Source: Myxococcales bacterium
Lineage (GTDB): Bacteria > Myxococcota_A > Polyangia > Polyangiales > Houyiibacteriaceae
Assembly (NCBI GenBank): GCA_019637115.1
Contig: JAHBWH010000054.1
Coordinates: forward strand, 1-46,721
Length of the DNA stretch: 46,721 bases
Direction: 5' to 3'
Shown here piece after piece: positions 17,555 through 26,780 of this stretch. Below the pieces are notes generated by a model. The model was not told the origin of the DNA. It worked only from the letters and a program-made list of their open reading frames with translations, and searched no databases. The position numbers were made by a program, and so were the translations under genes. Position 1 is the stretch's first letter. Every line of letters begins with the position of its first letter.

Positions 17555-18891
17555 TGTACATCGTCGTCATCGGCCTCGGCGAAGTGGGTCGCTACCTGCT
17601 CAACGTGCTGCAGCACGAGGGCCACGACGTGATCGCGATCGATCGCGACCCCGCGGCCGTGACCTACGCGGAAGAGCACTACGACTGCGCCTCGCTCGTC
17701 GGCTACGGCGCGAGCCAAGAGATCCTCGACCGCGCGGGGGTCGCGAAGGCGGACCTCGTCGTCGCCTGCTCGGACCACGACGAGGTGAACCTCATCGCCG
17801 CGCTCGCCGCCAAGCAGCTCGGCGCCAAGCGCGTGATCGCGCGCGCGCAGGGCAACGAGTGGGCGCGCTGGACCGAGGGCATCCGCTACGGGCTGCTCGG
17901 CGTCGACGTCGTCATCAACCCACGGGTCCTGGTCGGCCAGGAGCTCGGCCGCGTCGCGCGCTCGCATGGCGCGGTCGACGTCATCGACCTCGCGCAGGAC
18001 CGCATCGAGCTCGTGCAGATGCACATGACCTCGCGGATGGCGAACAAGCCGCTCGCGAAGCTCCAGCTCCCCCCCGACACCCTCGTCGCGGCCTATGTGC
18101 GCGACGGTGAGCTCGTCGTGCCCGGCGGCGCGGACGTGCTCCTCCCCGGCGACACCGTCTATCTGATCGGTCGCCCGGAGGCGATCCTCGAGGCCGAGGA
18201 CCTCTTCTCGACCCGGCGCGAGGCCGACCGCCTCCTGATCATCGGCGGCGGCGTGGTGGGCCAGGCGCTCGCGCGTCAGGTGCTGCCGCAGGGCGGCAAG
18301 GTGACGATCATCGAGAAGGACGCGCGGATCGCGGAGGAGCTCGCGGCCGAGCACCCCGACATCACGATCGTGCGCGGCGACGGCACCGACGCCGACCTGC
18401 TCGACGAGATCGAGGTGAAGTCCTTCGACCTCTGCGCGAGCGTCACGCAGGCCGACGAGGTCAACCTCATGGCCGCGCTCATCGCGAAGCGCCACGGCGT
18501 CGCGCGCACCGCGGCGCTCGTCAACCGCGCCGATTATGCGCCGATCTACCGGCAGCTCGGCATCGACATCGTGCTCTCGCCGCGCACGGTCGCGTCGGAC
18601 CACATCCTGCGCTTCGCGCGGACGACCGCGATCCACAGCATGCACGTGCTCGAAGGCGGCGCGGAGGTCATCGAGATCGTCGCGTCCAGCACGGCGGCCA
18701 TCGTGGGCAAGCCGCTCCGGCGGCTCTCGCTGCCGAAGGGCGCGCTCCTCGCGGCCATCGTCCGGGGCGAGCACGTCGTCGTGCCACGCGGCGACGACGA
18801 GGTGAAGCCGGGCGACCGGGTCATCGTGATGACAACGGCGGAGGCGCGGCCGACCCTCGAGCGCCTCTTCCGCGGGAGGCGAGGGAGCTGA
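17554..18891 (+). CDS. trkA: Trk K+ uptake regulatory subunit TrkA
   Basis: 445 residues. TrkA is the cytosolic NAD(H)/nucleotide-binding ring that gates the TrkH potassium channel. There are two RCK halves. The first Rossmann motif is VIGLGEVGRY at the N-terminus with the acidic ribose ligand in IAIDRDP. The second is LIIGGGVVGQ (about 230) with TIIEKDA. Each half ends in a TrkA_C domain (MANKPLAKLQLPPDT and IVGKPLRRLSLPKGA). Full length for the family. The ATG overlaps the stop of the preceding antiporter-like gene (ATGA), and trkH starts 2 bases after its last base, so all three should be translated together. Confidence 0.93.
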   Translation: MYIVVIGLGEVGRYLLNVLQHEGHDVIAIDRDPAAVTYAEEHYDCASLVGYGASQEILDRAGVAKADLVVACSDHDEVNLIAALAAKQLGAKRVIARAQGNEWARWTEGIRYGLLGVDVVINPRVLVGQELGRVARSHGAVDVIDLAQDRIELVQMHMTSRMANKPLAKLQLPPDTLVAAYVRDGELVVPGGADVLLPGDTVYLIGRPEAILEAEDLFSTRREADRLLIIGGGVVGQALARQVLPQGGKVTIIEKDARIAEELAAEHPDITIVRGDGTDADLLDEIEVKSFDLCASVTQADEVNLMAALIAKRHGVARTAALVNRADYAPIYRQLGIDIVLSPRTVASDHILRFARTTAIHSMHVLEGGAEVIEIVASSTAAIVGKPLRRLSLPKGALLAAIVRGEHVVVPRGDDEVKPGDRVIVMTTAEARPTLERLFRGRRGS

Positions 18892-18892
18892 G

Positions 18893-20401
18893 ATGCCGGA
18901 CGGCCGGACCAAGCTGCGCGATCTGCGCGGCGTCGGCCGACCCGTCGGCGCCGTGATGATCGGCGTCGGCATCATCATGGCGCTCACGACCACCGTGGCC
19001 GCCACGTGGGATCTCGTCGCGCCCTCGGAGCGAATCCCCCAGGGCGGCGCGCTCGCGTGCTTCGCCTCGGCGGCGCTCGCCGCCGCCATCGGCGCCGCCG
19101 TGTTCGGCTGGAGCCGACGAAGCGCGCGGGGCACCACCCTGACGCGACGCGAGGCGCTCCTCTCGGTCACGCTGATCTGGTTCGGCGCCGGGGTCTGCGG
19201 CGCGCTTCCCTTCCTCTTCGGGGCCCGCATGGGGGCCGCGGACGCCTTCTTCGAGAGCGTCTCGGGGCTCACCACGACGGGCGCCACCGTCATCACCGAC
19301 ATCGAGGCCCGTCTCTCTCGACCGCTCCTGCTCTGGCGGTCGATGCTCCAATGGCTGGGCGGCATGGGGATCGTCGTGCTCTTCGTCGCCGTCTTCCCGA
19401 GCCTCGGCGCGGGCGGCAAACACCTCTACAAAGGAGAAGCGCCGGGCGCGCAGATCGAGGGGCTGCGCCCGCGCATCGCCGAGACCTCGATCACGCTCTG
19501 GAAGATCTACGTGACGTTCACCGTGATCCTCCTGGGCCTTCTCATCGCGCTCGGCATGGACCCCTTCGAGGCACTCTGCCACGCGCTGACCACCTTGGCG
19601 ACGGGGGGCTTTTCGACGCGCGATGGCTCGATCGGCGCGTTCGAGAGCCCCACGATCGAGTGGGTGATCTCGGTCTTCATGCTGTTGGCGGGGGTCAGCT
19701 ACGGCCTCTACTTCGCGCTCTTGCGAACCCGCCGACTCAAGCCGCTCCTTCGGAGCGTGGAGTTCAGGACCTACGTCTGGATCATCGCGGTCTCCACGGC
19801 CCTCCTGACGGTCCTCAACCTCCACCGCCACGCCCCGCTCGACGCGCTCCGGTACGCGCTCTTCATGGTGGGCACCAACATCAGCTCCACGGGCTACGGC
19901 GTCGACGACTACACCCAATACTCGCAGCCAGCGTTCGGCATCGTGCTGATGCTCATGTTCGTCGGAGGTTGCGCCGGCTCCACCGCGGGCGGCATCAAGG
20001 TCGAGCGGATCGTCATGATGGCCAAGCAGACGCTGGCGCAGGTTCAACGGAGCTACGAGCCGAGCGTGGTGCAGGTCGTGCGGATGGGACGTGCGGTGAT
20101 CGCGAAGCCCGTCGTGGCGGACGTGATGAGCTTCTTCGCGGTCTACATGGCGAGCATGGCGATCGGCATCTTCGTGGTGTCGGTCGTCGACGGGGTGCCG
20201 CTTCCCACGGCCTTCGGCGCGATGCTCACCAGCCTCTCGAACATGGGGCCCGCGCCCTTCCACGACACCGCGGGCTTCGCGGACAACTTCGCGGCCTACT
20301 CGCCGGTGTCGAAGGTCTTCTTCGCCTGCGCGATGGTGATCGGCCGCCTCGAATTCTTCACCTTCTTCGCCTTGTTGATCCCGGGGTTCTGGCGCCGATG
20401 A
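18893..20401 (+). CDS. trkH: Trk K+ transporter membrane subunit TrkH
   Basis: 502 residues, normal for TrkH. It forms the K+ pathway in the inner membrane. The four pore loops with their filter glycines are visible: [31 protein letters not shown] and [11 protein letters not shown]. The third loop is followed by [16 protein letters not shown], the intramembrane gating-loop region. The C-terminal [15 protein letters not shown] is typical. It sits between trkA (1-base gap) and the giant transporter fusion (ATGA overlap at 20398). This supports a single regulated K+ module. Confidence 0.93.
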   Translation: MPDGRTKLRDLRGVGRPVGAVMIGVGIIMALTTTVAATWDLVAPSERIPQGGALACFASAALAAAIGAAVFGWSRRSARGTTLTRREALLSVTLIWFGAGVCGALPFLFGARMGAADAFFESVSGLTTTGATVITDIEARLSRPLLLWRSMLQWLGGMGIVVLFVAVFPSLGAGGKHLYKGEAPGAQIEGLRPRIAETSITLWKIYVTFTVILLGLLIALGMDPFEALCHALTTLATGGFSTRDGSIGAFESPTIEWVISVFMLLAGVSYGLYFALLRTRRLKPLLRSVEFRTYVWIIAVSTALLTVLNLHRHAPLDALRYALFMVGTNISSTGYGVDDYTQYSQPAFGIVLMLMFVGGCAGSTAGGIKVERIVMMAKQTLAQVQRSYEPSVVQVVRMGRAVIAKPVVADVMSFFAVYMASMAIGIFVVSVVDGVPLPTAFGAMLTSLSNMGPAPFHDTAGFADNFAAYSPVSKVFFACAMVIGRLEFFTFFALLIPGFWRR

Positions 20402-23400
20402 GCGAACGCGACGACGACGAGCTGCTCGATCCGCGACGCGACGGCGCGACCTCCGCGTCCGAGGCGGGCGAGGGCGCGCCTCGGTCCGAGTCCGTGTCCG
20501 AGTCCGTGTCCGAGTCCGTGTCCGAGTCCGAGTCCGTGTCCGAGTCCGGGACCGAGACCGGGACCGAGTCCGAGTCCGAGTCCGTGTCCGAGTCCGAGTC
20601 CGAGTCCGAGTCCGAGTCCGAGACCGAGTCCGAGACCGAGTCCGAGTCCGAGTCCGAGACCGAGTCCGAGACCGAGTCCGAGTCCGAGACCGAGACCGAG
20701 ACCGAGACCTCGACCTCAAAGCAGCGCAGCGCGGCGGCGGACAACGTAGGGGCCCGTCCCTCGGCGGGAGGCGGCGGCGGCCGCGGGAGCCAACCTCCGG
20801 GTGGTCACGGCGGCCACGGCGGCCATGGCGAAGGGCACGGTGGGCACGACGACGACCACGGCGGAGGCGACACGCTGCGCCAGGCGACCATCGTCTCCGT
20901 GCTCGTGTTCGTCCTGACGCTGCTGCACCGCTACGGCGGCCCCTCGGCGGGCGTCGGCTACGACCCGACCGCCATGCTCGCGCTCGGCTTCGTCGTGCTC
21001 GCGAGCTACACGATCGGCCACCTCGTCGACGTCATCAAGCTCCCCCACCTCACGGGCTACATCCTCGCCGGCCTCGTCTTCGGACCGTCGATCGCGCACC
21101 TCCTGCACGGCTCGGACCTCTTCGGCCTGCTCGACACCCCGCTCCGCCTGCCTCCACCCTTCGATCACGGCGTGCTCCGGACCGAGGTGCTGGCGCAGCT
21201 CAAGCCCCTCGAGACACTCGCGGTCGCGCTCATCGCGCTCACGGCCGGTGGCGAGCTCAAGCTCGAGGGGCTCAAGCGCGGCGTGCGCACGCTCTTCTTC
21301 ATGCTCTTCACCCCGCTCACCATCGTGCTGCTGGCGGTGACGGGCTTCTTCTGGCTCGTCTCGGGGACCATCCCCGCGATCGCCCTCCCCGGCATCGAGA
21401 TCCCGAGCGAGGCCGTCATCCCCGTCGCGCTCACCTTCGCGACCGTCGCCTTCGCCACGTCCCCCGCCGTCACCATCGCGCTCGTCGTCCAGCTCCGCCC
21501 CAAGGGCCCGATGAGCCAGAACGTGCTGAGCGCCGTCGTGCTCACCGACGTCGTCGTCGTCGTGCTCTTCGGCATCGCGTCGAGCTGGGCCCTCACCTCG
21601 CTCGGCGTCGCCGGCGACGGCAACCTCGCCCAGAAGCTCGCCATCGAGATCGCCGGCTCGCTCGGCGTCGGCGCCGCCCTCGGCGCCGTCTCGGCGCTCT
21701 ACGTGCGCTACGTCGGGCGCGAGCTCCTGCTCTTCGTGCTCGGCGTCGTCTACGTGGGCAGCTTCGTCAGCGGCCAGCTCCACCTCGACTCCGTCCTCCT
21801 CTTCCTCGCGGCTGGCTTCGTCGTCTCGAACTTCTCGCCGGTCGGCCACCGGATGATCGAGGCGATCGAGCAGCTCTCGCTACCGACCTACGTCGTCTTC
21901 TTCACGCTCGCGGGCGCCAAGCTCCACCTCGACGAGGTCGTGACGCTCCTGCCCTTCGCGCTCGCGCTCGTCGGCCTCCGCGTCCTCTCGATGTTCCTCG
22001 GCGTCCGGCTCGGCGCCAAGCTCGGCGCAGCCGACCCGATGACGCAGCGCTACGGCTGGATGGGCTTCGTCTCTCAGGCGGGCGTCGCGATCGCGCTCGC
22101 CGCGCTCTTCCAAGAGCGCATGGGTCCGGAGTTCGAGACCCTCACCTCGCTGCTGATCGCGGGCGTCGCCATCAACGAGATGATGGGCCCGGTCCTCTTC
22201 AAGACGGGCCTGACGCTCGCAGGCGAGCTCGAGACGGAGGCGCCGAAGGTGACGGCCGCCGAGCCCGAGGCGCGCGTGCTGGCGGCCGAGAACGACGACG
22301 CGCGCGCCTTCCATCCGTGGCCTCAGCAGGACTCCAAGGTCGACTGGGGCGAGCGCAAGCGCACCGGGTCGTTGCCCCTCGACCGCGCGCTCCGCGAGCT
22401 CGAGCACGACCTGCGCGCGATCGTCCGCGAGGTCAGCGACGGACCGATGATCGCGTTCCGCGAGGACGCCGAGCGCTACCTGCGCGAGCTCCGCATCGAG
22501 TTCCTCCGCCACCACCGGCGCATCCTCGTGCGGGCGCGCAGCGTCGCGGAGGCCGCGCGTGAGGGGGCCGCCGACACCCACGCCGACGCCTGCAAGCAGC
22601 TCGCGCTCGCGCTCCGGACCGAGCAGTCCGAGCTGGCAGAGCGCTGGCGGAGCATCGTGCTCGCCCGCGCGGCGACGCTCACCAAGGAGGGGGGCTGGAC
22701 CCCGGCGGCCATCGTGCAGAGCCTCGACGACGCCGTCGCCGCGGTGCCCGAGCGCGTCGAGGTCCCCTGGGCGGCCACGCTCTTCGAGAGCAAGGACGAC
22801 GATCGCCCATGGACACGCGCGCGCCGCCAATCCCTGCGCGTCCGCCGCGGAGCCGCGCGCCTCTTCGGCAAGGGCCTCGGCGACCGCTCGCTCGAGATCC
22901 GCGAGCTCGCCCGCTACCACCTCGAGTACGTCACGCCGACGCGCCTCGAGGCCGTCGCCGCCGTGCTCGTCTCGGCGGAGCAGCACCTCGCGGGCCGCAC
23001 GCGACACCTCTTCGACGCGATGGTCGCCGCGAGCGACGCGATCGCCGACGAGATGACGCGGGGCGCCTTTGGCGATCCCGAGCAGGGCCTGGACGCCGTC
23101 ACGCGCATCGAGCGCGTCCGCGAAGAGCTCGAAGAAGATCTCCTGCTCGCCTTCGACGAGGTGACGCGCATCGCCCGCGACGGCACCGCGCGGACGGCGC
23201 GCGTGCTCGCGCACGCCCTGCGGGACGTCCGCGACGAGGCGCTCGTCTACGGCACGCTCGAGCTGCCCTCCCGCGAGCGCCGCGCGAGCCGGGCCTTCCA
23301 GACGCGCATGAAGGCCCTCGACCAGCTCGGAGAGACGCTGGCGAAGCTGCGCCGCTCGACCGCGGGCGAGTACTCGCTGCTCGCGATGGAGCTCGAGCTC

Positions 23401-25413
23401 CTCGGCCTCGAGAGCCGCGTGAAGGATCTGCTCGCGAGCCACGCGACCCGTCTCGAAGGCGAGATGCGCCGCCGAGCGCTGGCGCAGGCCGAGCGCGTCC
23501 GCGCGTCGCTCGAAGAGACCGCGGCGCGCGTCGAGGTCGCCGTCCAGACGCGCGCGCGCGCCGACGAGATGGCCGCGGCGATCCGCGAGGCTACGGCCGC
23601 CGCCGGCAAGGTCGCGAGCGAAGCCTCGCGCATCGTCCGCGAGCTCCGCGACGAGCTGCTCGACGAGCGAAAGGTCGCGCCGCTCCTCGACGCCCTCGGT
23701 GAGGCGACCGCGCAGCTCACGACCCGCTACGAGGTCGTGGCCGGACGGCTCCAGCGCGGAGAGTACAAGCTCCCCCCGCCGCTCGAGCGCGTCGACGTCC
23801 CCTTCCGCGAGGTCGTCGGCGAGCACGTCGAGGGGCAGGTCACGCCGCTCCTCTTCCGGGCGACCCGCGAGATGGCCGAGCGCCTCCAGCCCCTCGTCTC
23901 GGGACTGCGAGAGGTCGAGCGACTCGTCGCCTTCAACGTCGAGCTCGCGACCTCGGAGCTCGACGTGATCCCCGACGAGGCCGTCCCCGAGGACACGCGG
24001 CGCCTGCTCCGCGAGATCGTCGGCGGCCAGCTCGAGCGGAGCCTCGGGCAGCTCGAGGGCTTCCAGCTCGACGCGGCCCGCTGGCCGGAGCTGCTCGCGG
24101 ACTCGGTGCACGAGGCGGTGCTCGGCGCGCTCGACGAGCTCCGCGGGCAGCTCGTCGACGGCAAGATCACGCGCGCGAAGCTCGAGGAGCTCCGCCGCAT
24201 CGCCAACCGTCGCCGCCTCGCCCGCCGCGCGGGCCAGCTCCCGCGCCTGCTGCGCGAGGCGCGCACGCAGCTCGCTCGCGCCTTCGTGGCGTTGATGGGC
24301 GAGGCGCGCCTCGAACGTCTCCGTCGCCAGCTCGGCCTGCCGGTCGCGAAGTCGCGTCTCGAGGCAGAGGCCGCCAGCTTCGCAGCCCCCGCCATCGTCA
24401 CGGAGCTCCCGCTCGTCTACCGGCGCCTCTTCTCGGCCGATACGATGGAGGCCGGAGACGTGCTCACGGGACGGGAGGCCGCGATCGCCCGCGCGCGCGA
24501 GGCCCTCGAGGCCAAGCGCACGAAGGGGCGCCTGCGCAGCGTCGCGCTCGTGGGCCTCGACGGCGTCGGCAAGGCCTCCGTCTCGAACGCCGTCGTGCGA
24601 GGCGCGCGCTGGCGCACCATCAAGCGCATCAACCTCGAGGGCCCGGTCGACGTCGCGGGCGTCGACGCCCTGCTCCGCGAGTGCGTCGACGCGCAGCTGG
24701 TCGTGCTCGACGGGCTCTGCTGGCTCGCGTCGGCCGAGCCGGGCGGCTTCGCGCCGCTCCGCCGCTTCATCGACGGGGTCGTCGCCGACGCGGGCAAACG
24801 CGCCTGGCTCCTGCACGCCGAGGAGCTCTTCTGGCGCTGGGGCTCCGCCATCGCGCCGCTGCGGGAGGCCTTCCCCGAGGTGGTCGAGCTCGAGCCGCTC
24901 TCGCTCGAGGAGCTCACGACGGCGGTGATGGAGCGCCACCGGCTGAGCGGCTACGGCCACGCCTTCGATCGCATCGAGGGCTCGTCGATGCTCGAGGGCG
25001 TGCTGGCACGCAGCGCGAGCCGCATCCGGCGGCCCTTCGAGCACTACTTCGCTGAGCTCCACTCGGTGACCGGTGGCCTCGTGCGCGACGCGCTGCGCCT
25101 CTGGCTCGCCTCGATCCGCGGGATCGAGGGCACGGACGTCGTGCGCATCGGCCCCGTGCCGCCCGCGCCCTACACCGCGCTCTCGCGGCTCCCGGACACG
25201 GAGCTACTCTCGCTCTTCGTCATCGCCCGCCAGGGCTGGATGCGACCCGAGGCGTTCGCCTGGCTGCTCTGCGTGGAGCCGACCGCGGCGCGCGCGCGCC
25301 TCGCGCGCCTGACGCACCTCGGCCTACTCGAGCGTTCGGGCGACGCCTATCGCGTGTCGCTGCACCTCCGCGGCGCGCTCAGCCTCGTCGTGCGAGATCG
25401 GGGGTGGATGTGA
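20398..25413 (+). CDS. Giant fusion: Ser-Glu repeats, CPA2 antiporter, helical domain, NTPase-like module
   Basis: 1671 residues. Order: an acidic start; Ser-Glu/Thr-Glu repeats at 30-104; a Gly/His linker with six His at 137-154; a CPA2 (Kef/NhaP-like) transporter at about 160-610, with [14 protein letters not shown] followed by [11 protein letters not shown], the Asp-containing ion-site helix; a Leu/Arg/Glu-rich helical, probably coiled-coil region of about 700 residues (about 640-1340); then LTGREAAI and a P-loop-like GLDGVGKAS (1386-1394), with Walker B-like [10 protein letters not shown] (Asp1438); and a C-terminal helical region ending in a possible winged helix (about 1600-1671). The residue after the P-loop Lys is Ala, not Ser/Thr, so nucleotide hydrolysis is uncertain. 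Coupled to trkH (ATGA) and the MscS gene (GTGA). I know of no described protein with this layout. The transporter part is secure; the rest is inference. Confidence 0.8.
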   Translation: MSERDDDELLDPRRDGATSASEAGEGAPRSESVSESVSESVSESESVSESGTETGTESESESVSESESESESESETESETESESESETESETESESETETETETSTSKQRSAAADNVGARPSAGGGGGRGSQPPGGHGGHGGHGEGHGGHDDDHGGGDTLRQATIVSVLVFVLTLLHRYGGPSAGVGYDPTAMLALGFVVLASYTIGHLVDVIKLPHLTGYILAGLVFGPSIAHLLHGSDLFGLLDTPLRLPPPFDHGVLRTEVLAQLKPLETLAVALIALTAGGELKLEGLKRGVRTLFFMLFTPLTIVLLAVTGFFWLVSGTIPAIALPGIEIPSEAVIPVALTFATVAFATSPAVTIALVVQLRPKGPMSQNVLSAVVLTDVVVVVLFGIASSWALTSLGVAGDGNLAQKLAIEIAGSLGVGAALGAVSALYVRYVGRELLLFVLGVVYVGSFVSGQLHLDSVLLFLAAGFVVSNFSPVGHRMIEAIEQLSLPTYVVFFTLAGAKLHLDEVVTLLPFALALVGLRVLSMFLGVRLGAKLGAADPMTQRYGWMGFVSQAGVAIALAALFQERMGPEFETLTSLLIAGVAINEMMGPVLFKTGLTLAGELETEAPKVTAAEPEARVLAAENDDARAFHPWPQQDSKVDWGERKRTGSLPLDRALRELEHDLRAIVREVSDGPMIAFREDAERYLRELRIEFLRHHRRILVRARSVAEAAREGAADTHADACKQLALALRTEQSELAERWRSIVLARAATLTKEGGWTPAAIVQSLDDAVAAVPERVEVPWAATLFESKDDDRPWTRARRQSLRVRRGAARLFGKGLGDRSLEIRELARYHLEYVTPTRLEAVAAVLVSAEQHLAGRTRHLFDAMVAASDAIADEMTRGAFGDPEQGLDAVTRIERVREELEEDLLLAFDEVTRIARDGTARTARVLAHALRDVRDEALVYGTLELPSRERRASRAFQTRMKALDQLGETLAKLRRSTAGEYSLLAMELELLGLESRVKDLLASHATRLEGEMRRRALAQAERVRASLEETAARVEVAVQTRARADEMAAAIREATAAAGKVASEASRIVRELRDELLDERKVAPLLDALGEATAQLTTRYEVVAGRLQRGEYKLPPPLERVDVPFREVVGEHVEGQVTPLLFRATREMAERLQPLVSGLREVERLVAFNVELATSELDVIPDEAVPEDTRRLLREIVGGQLERSLGQLEGFQLDAARWPELLADSVHEAVLGALDELRGQLVDGKITRAKLEELRRIANRRRLARRAGQLPRLLREARTQLARAFVALMGEARLERLRRQLGLPVAKSRLEAEAASFAAPAIVTELPLVYRRLFSADTMEAGDVLTGREAAIARAREALEAKRTKGRLRSVALVGLDGVGKASVSNAVVRGARWRTIKRINLEGPVDVAGVDALLRECVDAQLVVLDGLCWLASAEPGGFAPLRRFIDGVVADAGKRAWLLHAEELFWRWGSAIAPLREAFPEVVELEPLSLEELTTAVMERHRLSGYGHAFDRIEGSSMLEGVLARSASRIRRPFEHYFAELHSVTGGLVRDALRLWLASIRGIEGTDVVRIGPVPPAPYTALSRLPDTELLSLFVIARQGWMRPEAFAWLLCVEPTAARARLARLTHLGLLERSGDAYRVSLHLRGALSLVVRDRGWM
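20485..20709 (+). repeat. In-frame hexanucleotide repeat encoding Ser-Glu/Thr-Glu
   Basis: About 37 hexamers, mostly TCCGAG with ACCGAG, TCCGTG and GGGACC variants, running through codons 30-104 of the giant fusion. Each unit is two codons, so gain or loss of units keeps the frame and changes only the length of the Ser-Glu tract. The antisense strand reads as Arg-Ser/Arg-Thr repeats, which are not a gene. Confidence 0.93.
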
Positions 25414-26780
25414 CGACGACCGCCGCCCACGTCTTCGCGACCCTCTTCGCGTCGCTCCTCCTCGTCGTCGGCGCGGCCGGCGCGCAGGAGCCGGGCGCCC
25501 CCGAGCTGCCCGCCGTCGAGGTCGACGCCGAGGACGCGCCCCGCCCGAGGCCGCGCCCGCGGCCACGCCGCCCGGAGCCCGAGCCCGCCGCCGAGCCGCC
25601 CGCCGAAGCGACGCAGCCCGTCGACGAGCACGCGGTCGAGGCGCACGAGCCCGTCGAGCCCGACGCAGTCGGCCCGACCGAAGACGTCGAGGACGAGCCC
25701 GCAGCCAACGCCACGCCCACGGAGCCGACGCCCACGGAGTCGCCGCCCACGGAGTCGCCGCCCACGGAGTCGCCGCCCACGGAGTCGACGCCCACGGCCG
25801 TGGAGCCCGCCAGGCCCGCGCCGCTCGAGGCCGTCACGGATCGCTCCAGCGAGCCTGACGCGCCTCCCGCAGAGCGCGCGCCCGCGCCCGCCGTGACCTC
25901 AGCGCCCTCGTTCCCGTCGGTGATCATCCAATCGCCCGGCGCCGAGAGCCCGCTCCTCGGCGAGGAGCTCCACGAGCTCATCGACGCGCTCGGCGGCGGG
26001 AGCAGCAGCCTCGGCATGCTCGGCCTGCTGCTGATCTTCGGCGTCGCGATCACGCTGGCGATCGGGCTCCGCCGCGTCCGGGACGGTTTCCCCGAGCACG
26101 GCGTGATCCCCGCGCTCCTGGCCTTCCTCCACCTGGCGCTCCGCCTGACGGTCGTCGCCCTCGCGGCGGCGTTCGTCCTGCGCCTCGTCCCCGCGCGCCT
26201 CGCGCTCGCGGCGTTGCTCGTGCTCGGCGCCTCCGCGGTCGCCATCGGCTGGTCCGCGCGCGACGTGCTGCCCGATCTGCTCGCCGGCTTCGTGCTCGTC
26301 TTCGAGCGGCGCGTCCGGCCAGGGACCTGGGTGACGGCCGCGAGCTTCGCCGGGCAGGTGCACCGCCTCGGCTTCCGCGTGACCCGGCTGCGCGACGCGC
26401 AAGGCCGCCAGGTCGACGTCCCCAACCGCCACCTCCTGACCGCGCCCGTCACGACGGGCGGCACGCACGAGCGAGAGCACGAGGTCGAGCTGCACCTCGA
26501 GACGAGCCTGTCGGCGTCGGCGGTGCGCGGCGCGCTCCGCGACGCCGTCCTCGCCTCCCCTTGGGTCTTCCCCGGCGCCGAGCCGATCGTCCTCCGCGAC
26601 CCCGACGTGCCCGAGCGCTGGCGGGTGCGTGGCCGCCTCCTCGAAGCGCGCTACGGTGCGCGCTTCGAGGGCGAGCTGCTCGAGCGGGCCGAGGCGCTCC
26701 TGGCGCACCCGGACGCCAGCGGCGAGCGCTCCCTCTTCGACGGCCTCCGCCCCTCTCAGCTCCCCCCACCCCCGGAATGA
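25410..26780 (+). CDS. MscS-family mechanosensitive channel with long Pro/Glu-rich periplasmic region
   Basis: 456 residues from GTG 25410, which overlaps the previous stop (GTGA); a GTG at 25404 in the same frame is the alternative. A signal peptide (to about GAAGAQE, residue 25) precedes an extracytoplasmic region of about 175 residues that is rich in Pro, Glu and Ala and holds PTESP repeats. About three membrane helices follow, then the MscS core: GWSARDVLPDLLAGFVLV (pore-lining helix), RPGTWVTAASFAGQVHRLGFRVTRLRD and VDVPNRHLL, matching the family's 'GdwV...G.V..i..R.T.l' and 'iPN' strands. It is probably a turgor-relief channel, consistent with its place beside Trk and CPA transporters. 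Confidence 0.85.
   Translation: MTTTAAHVFATLFASLLLVVGAAGAQEPGAPELPAVEVDAEDAPRPRPRPRPRRPEPEPAAEPPAEATQPVDEHAVEAHEPVEPDAVGPTEDVEDEPAANATPTEPTPTESPPTESPPTESPPTESTPTAVEPARPAPLEAVTDRSSEPDAPPAERAPAPAVTSAPSFPSVIIQSPGAESPLLGEELHELIDALGGGSSSLGMLGLLLIFGVAITLAIGLRRVRDGFPEHGVIPALLAFLHLALRLTVVALAAAFVLRLVPARLALAALLVLGASAVAIGWSARDVLPDLLAGFVLVFERRVRPGTWVTAASFAGQVHRLGFRVTRLRDAQGRQVDVPNRHLLTAPVTTGGTHEREHEVELHLETSLSASAVRGALRDAVLASPWVFPGAEPIVLRDPDVPERWRVRGRLLEARYGARFEGELLERAEALLAHPDASGERSLFDGLRPSQLPPPPE
25713..25796 (+). repeat. 15-bp tandem repeat encoding Pro-Thr-Glu-Ser
   Basis: Five 15-base units and a partial sixth, in frame, giving PTE(S/P)(P/T) repeated in the extracytoplasmic part of the MscS protein. 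The middle units are identical at the DNA level, which suggests recent expansion. Confidence 0.85.

Noticed and set aside
19006-20397. N-terminal extension of the giant fusion frame
   Set aside because: It overlaps trkH in another frame; the ATGA overlap at 20398 is the natural start.
18821-20719. Minus-strand 632-residue ORF beginning with Arg-Ser/Arg-Thr repeats
   Set aside because: Antisense of the Ser-Glu hexamer repeat and trkH; trkH on the other strand has full family motifs.
21880-25062. Minus-strand 1060-residue ORF
   Set aside because: Antisense to the giant fusion. Its composition is Arg/Ala/Glu/Asp/Leu with no family pattern.
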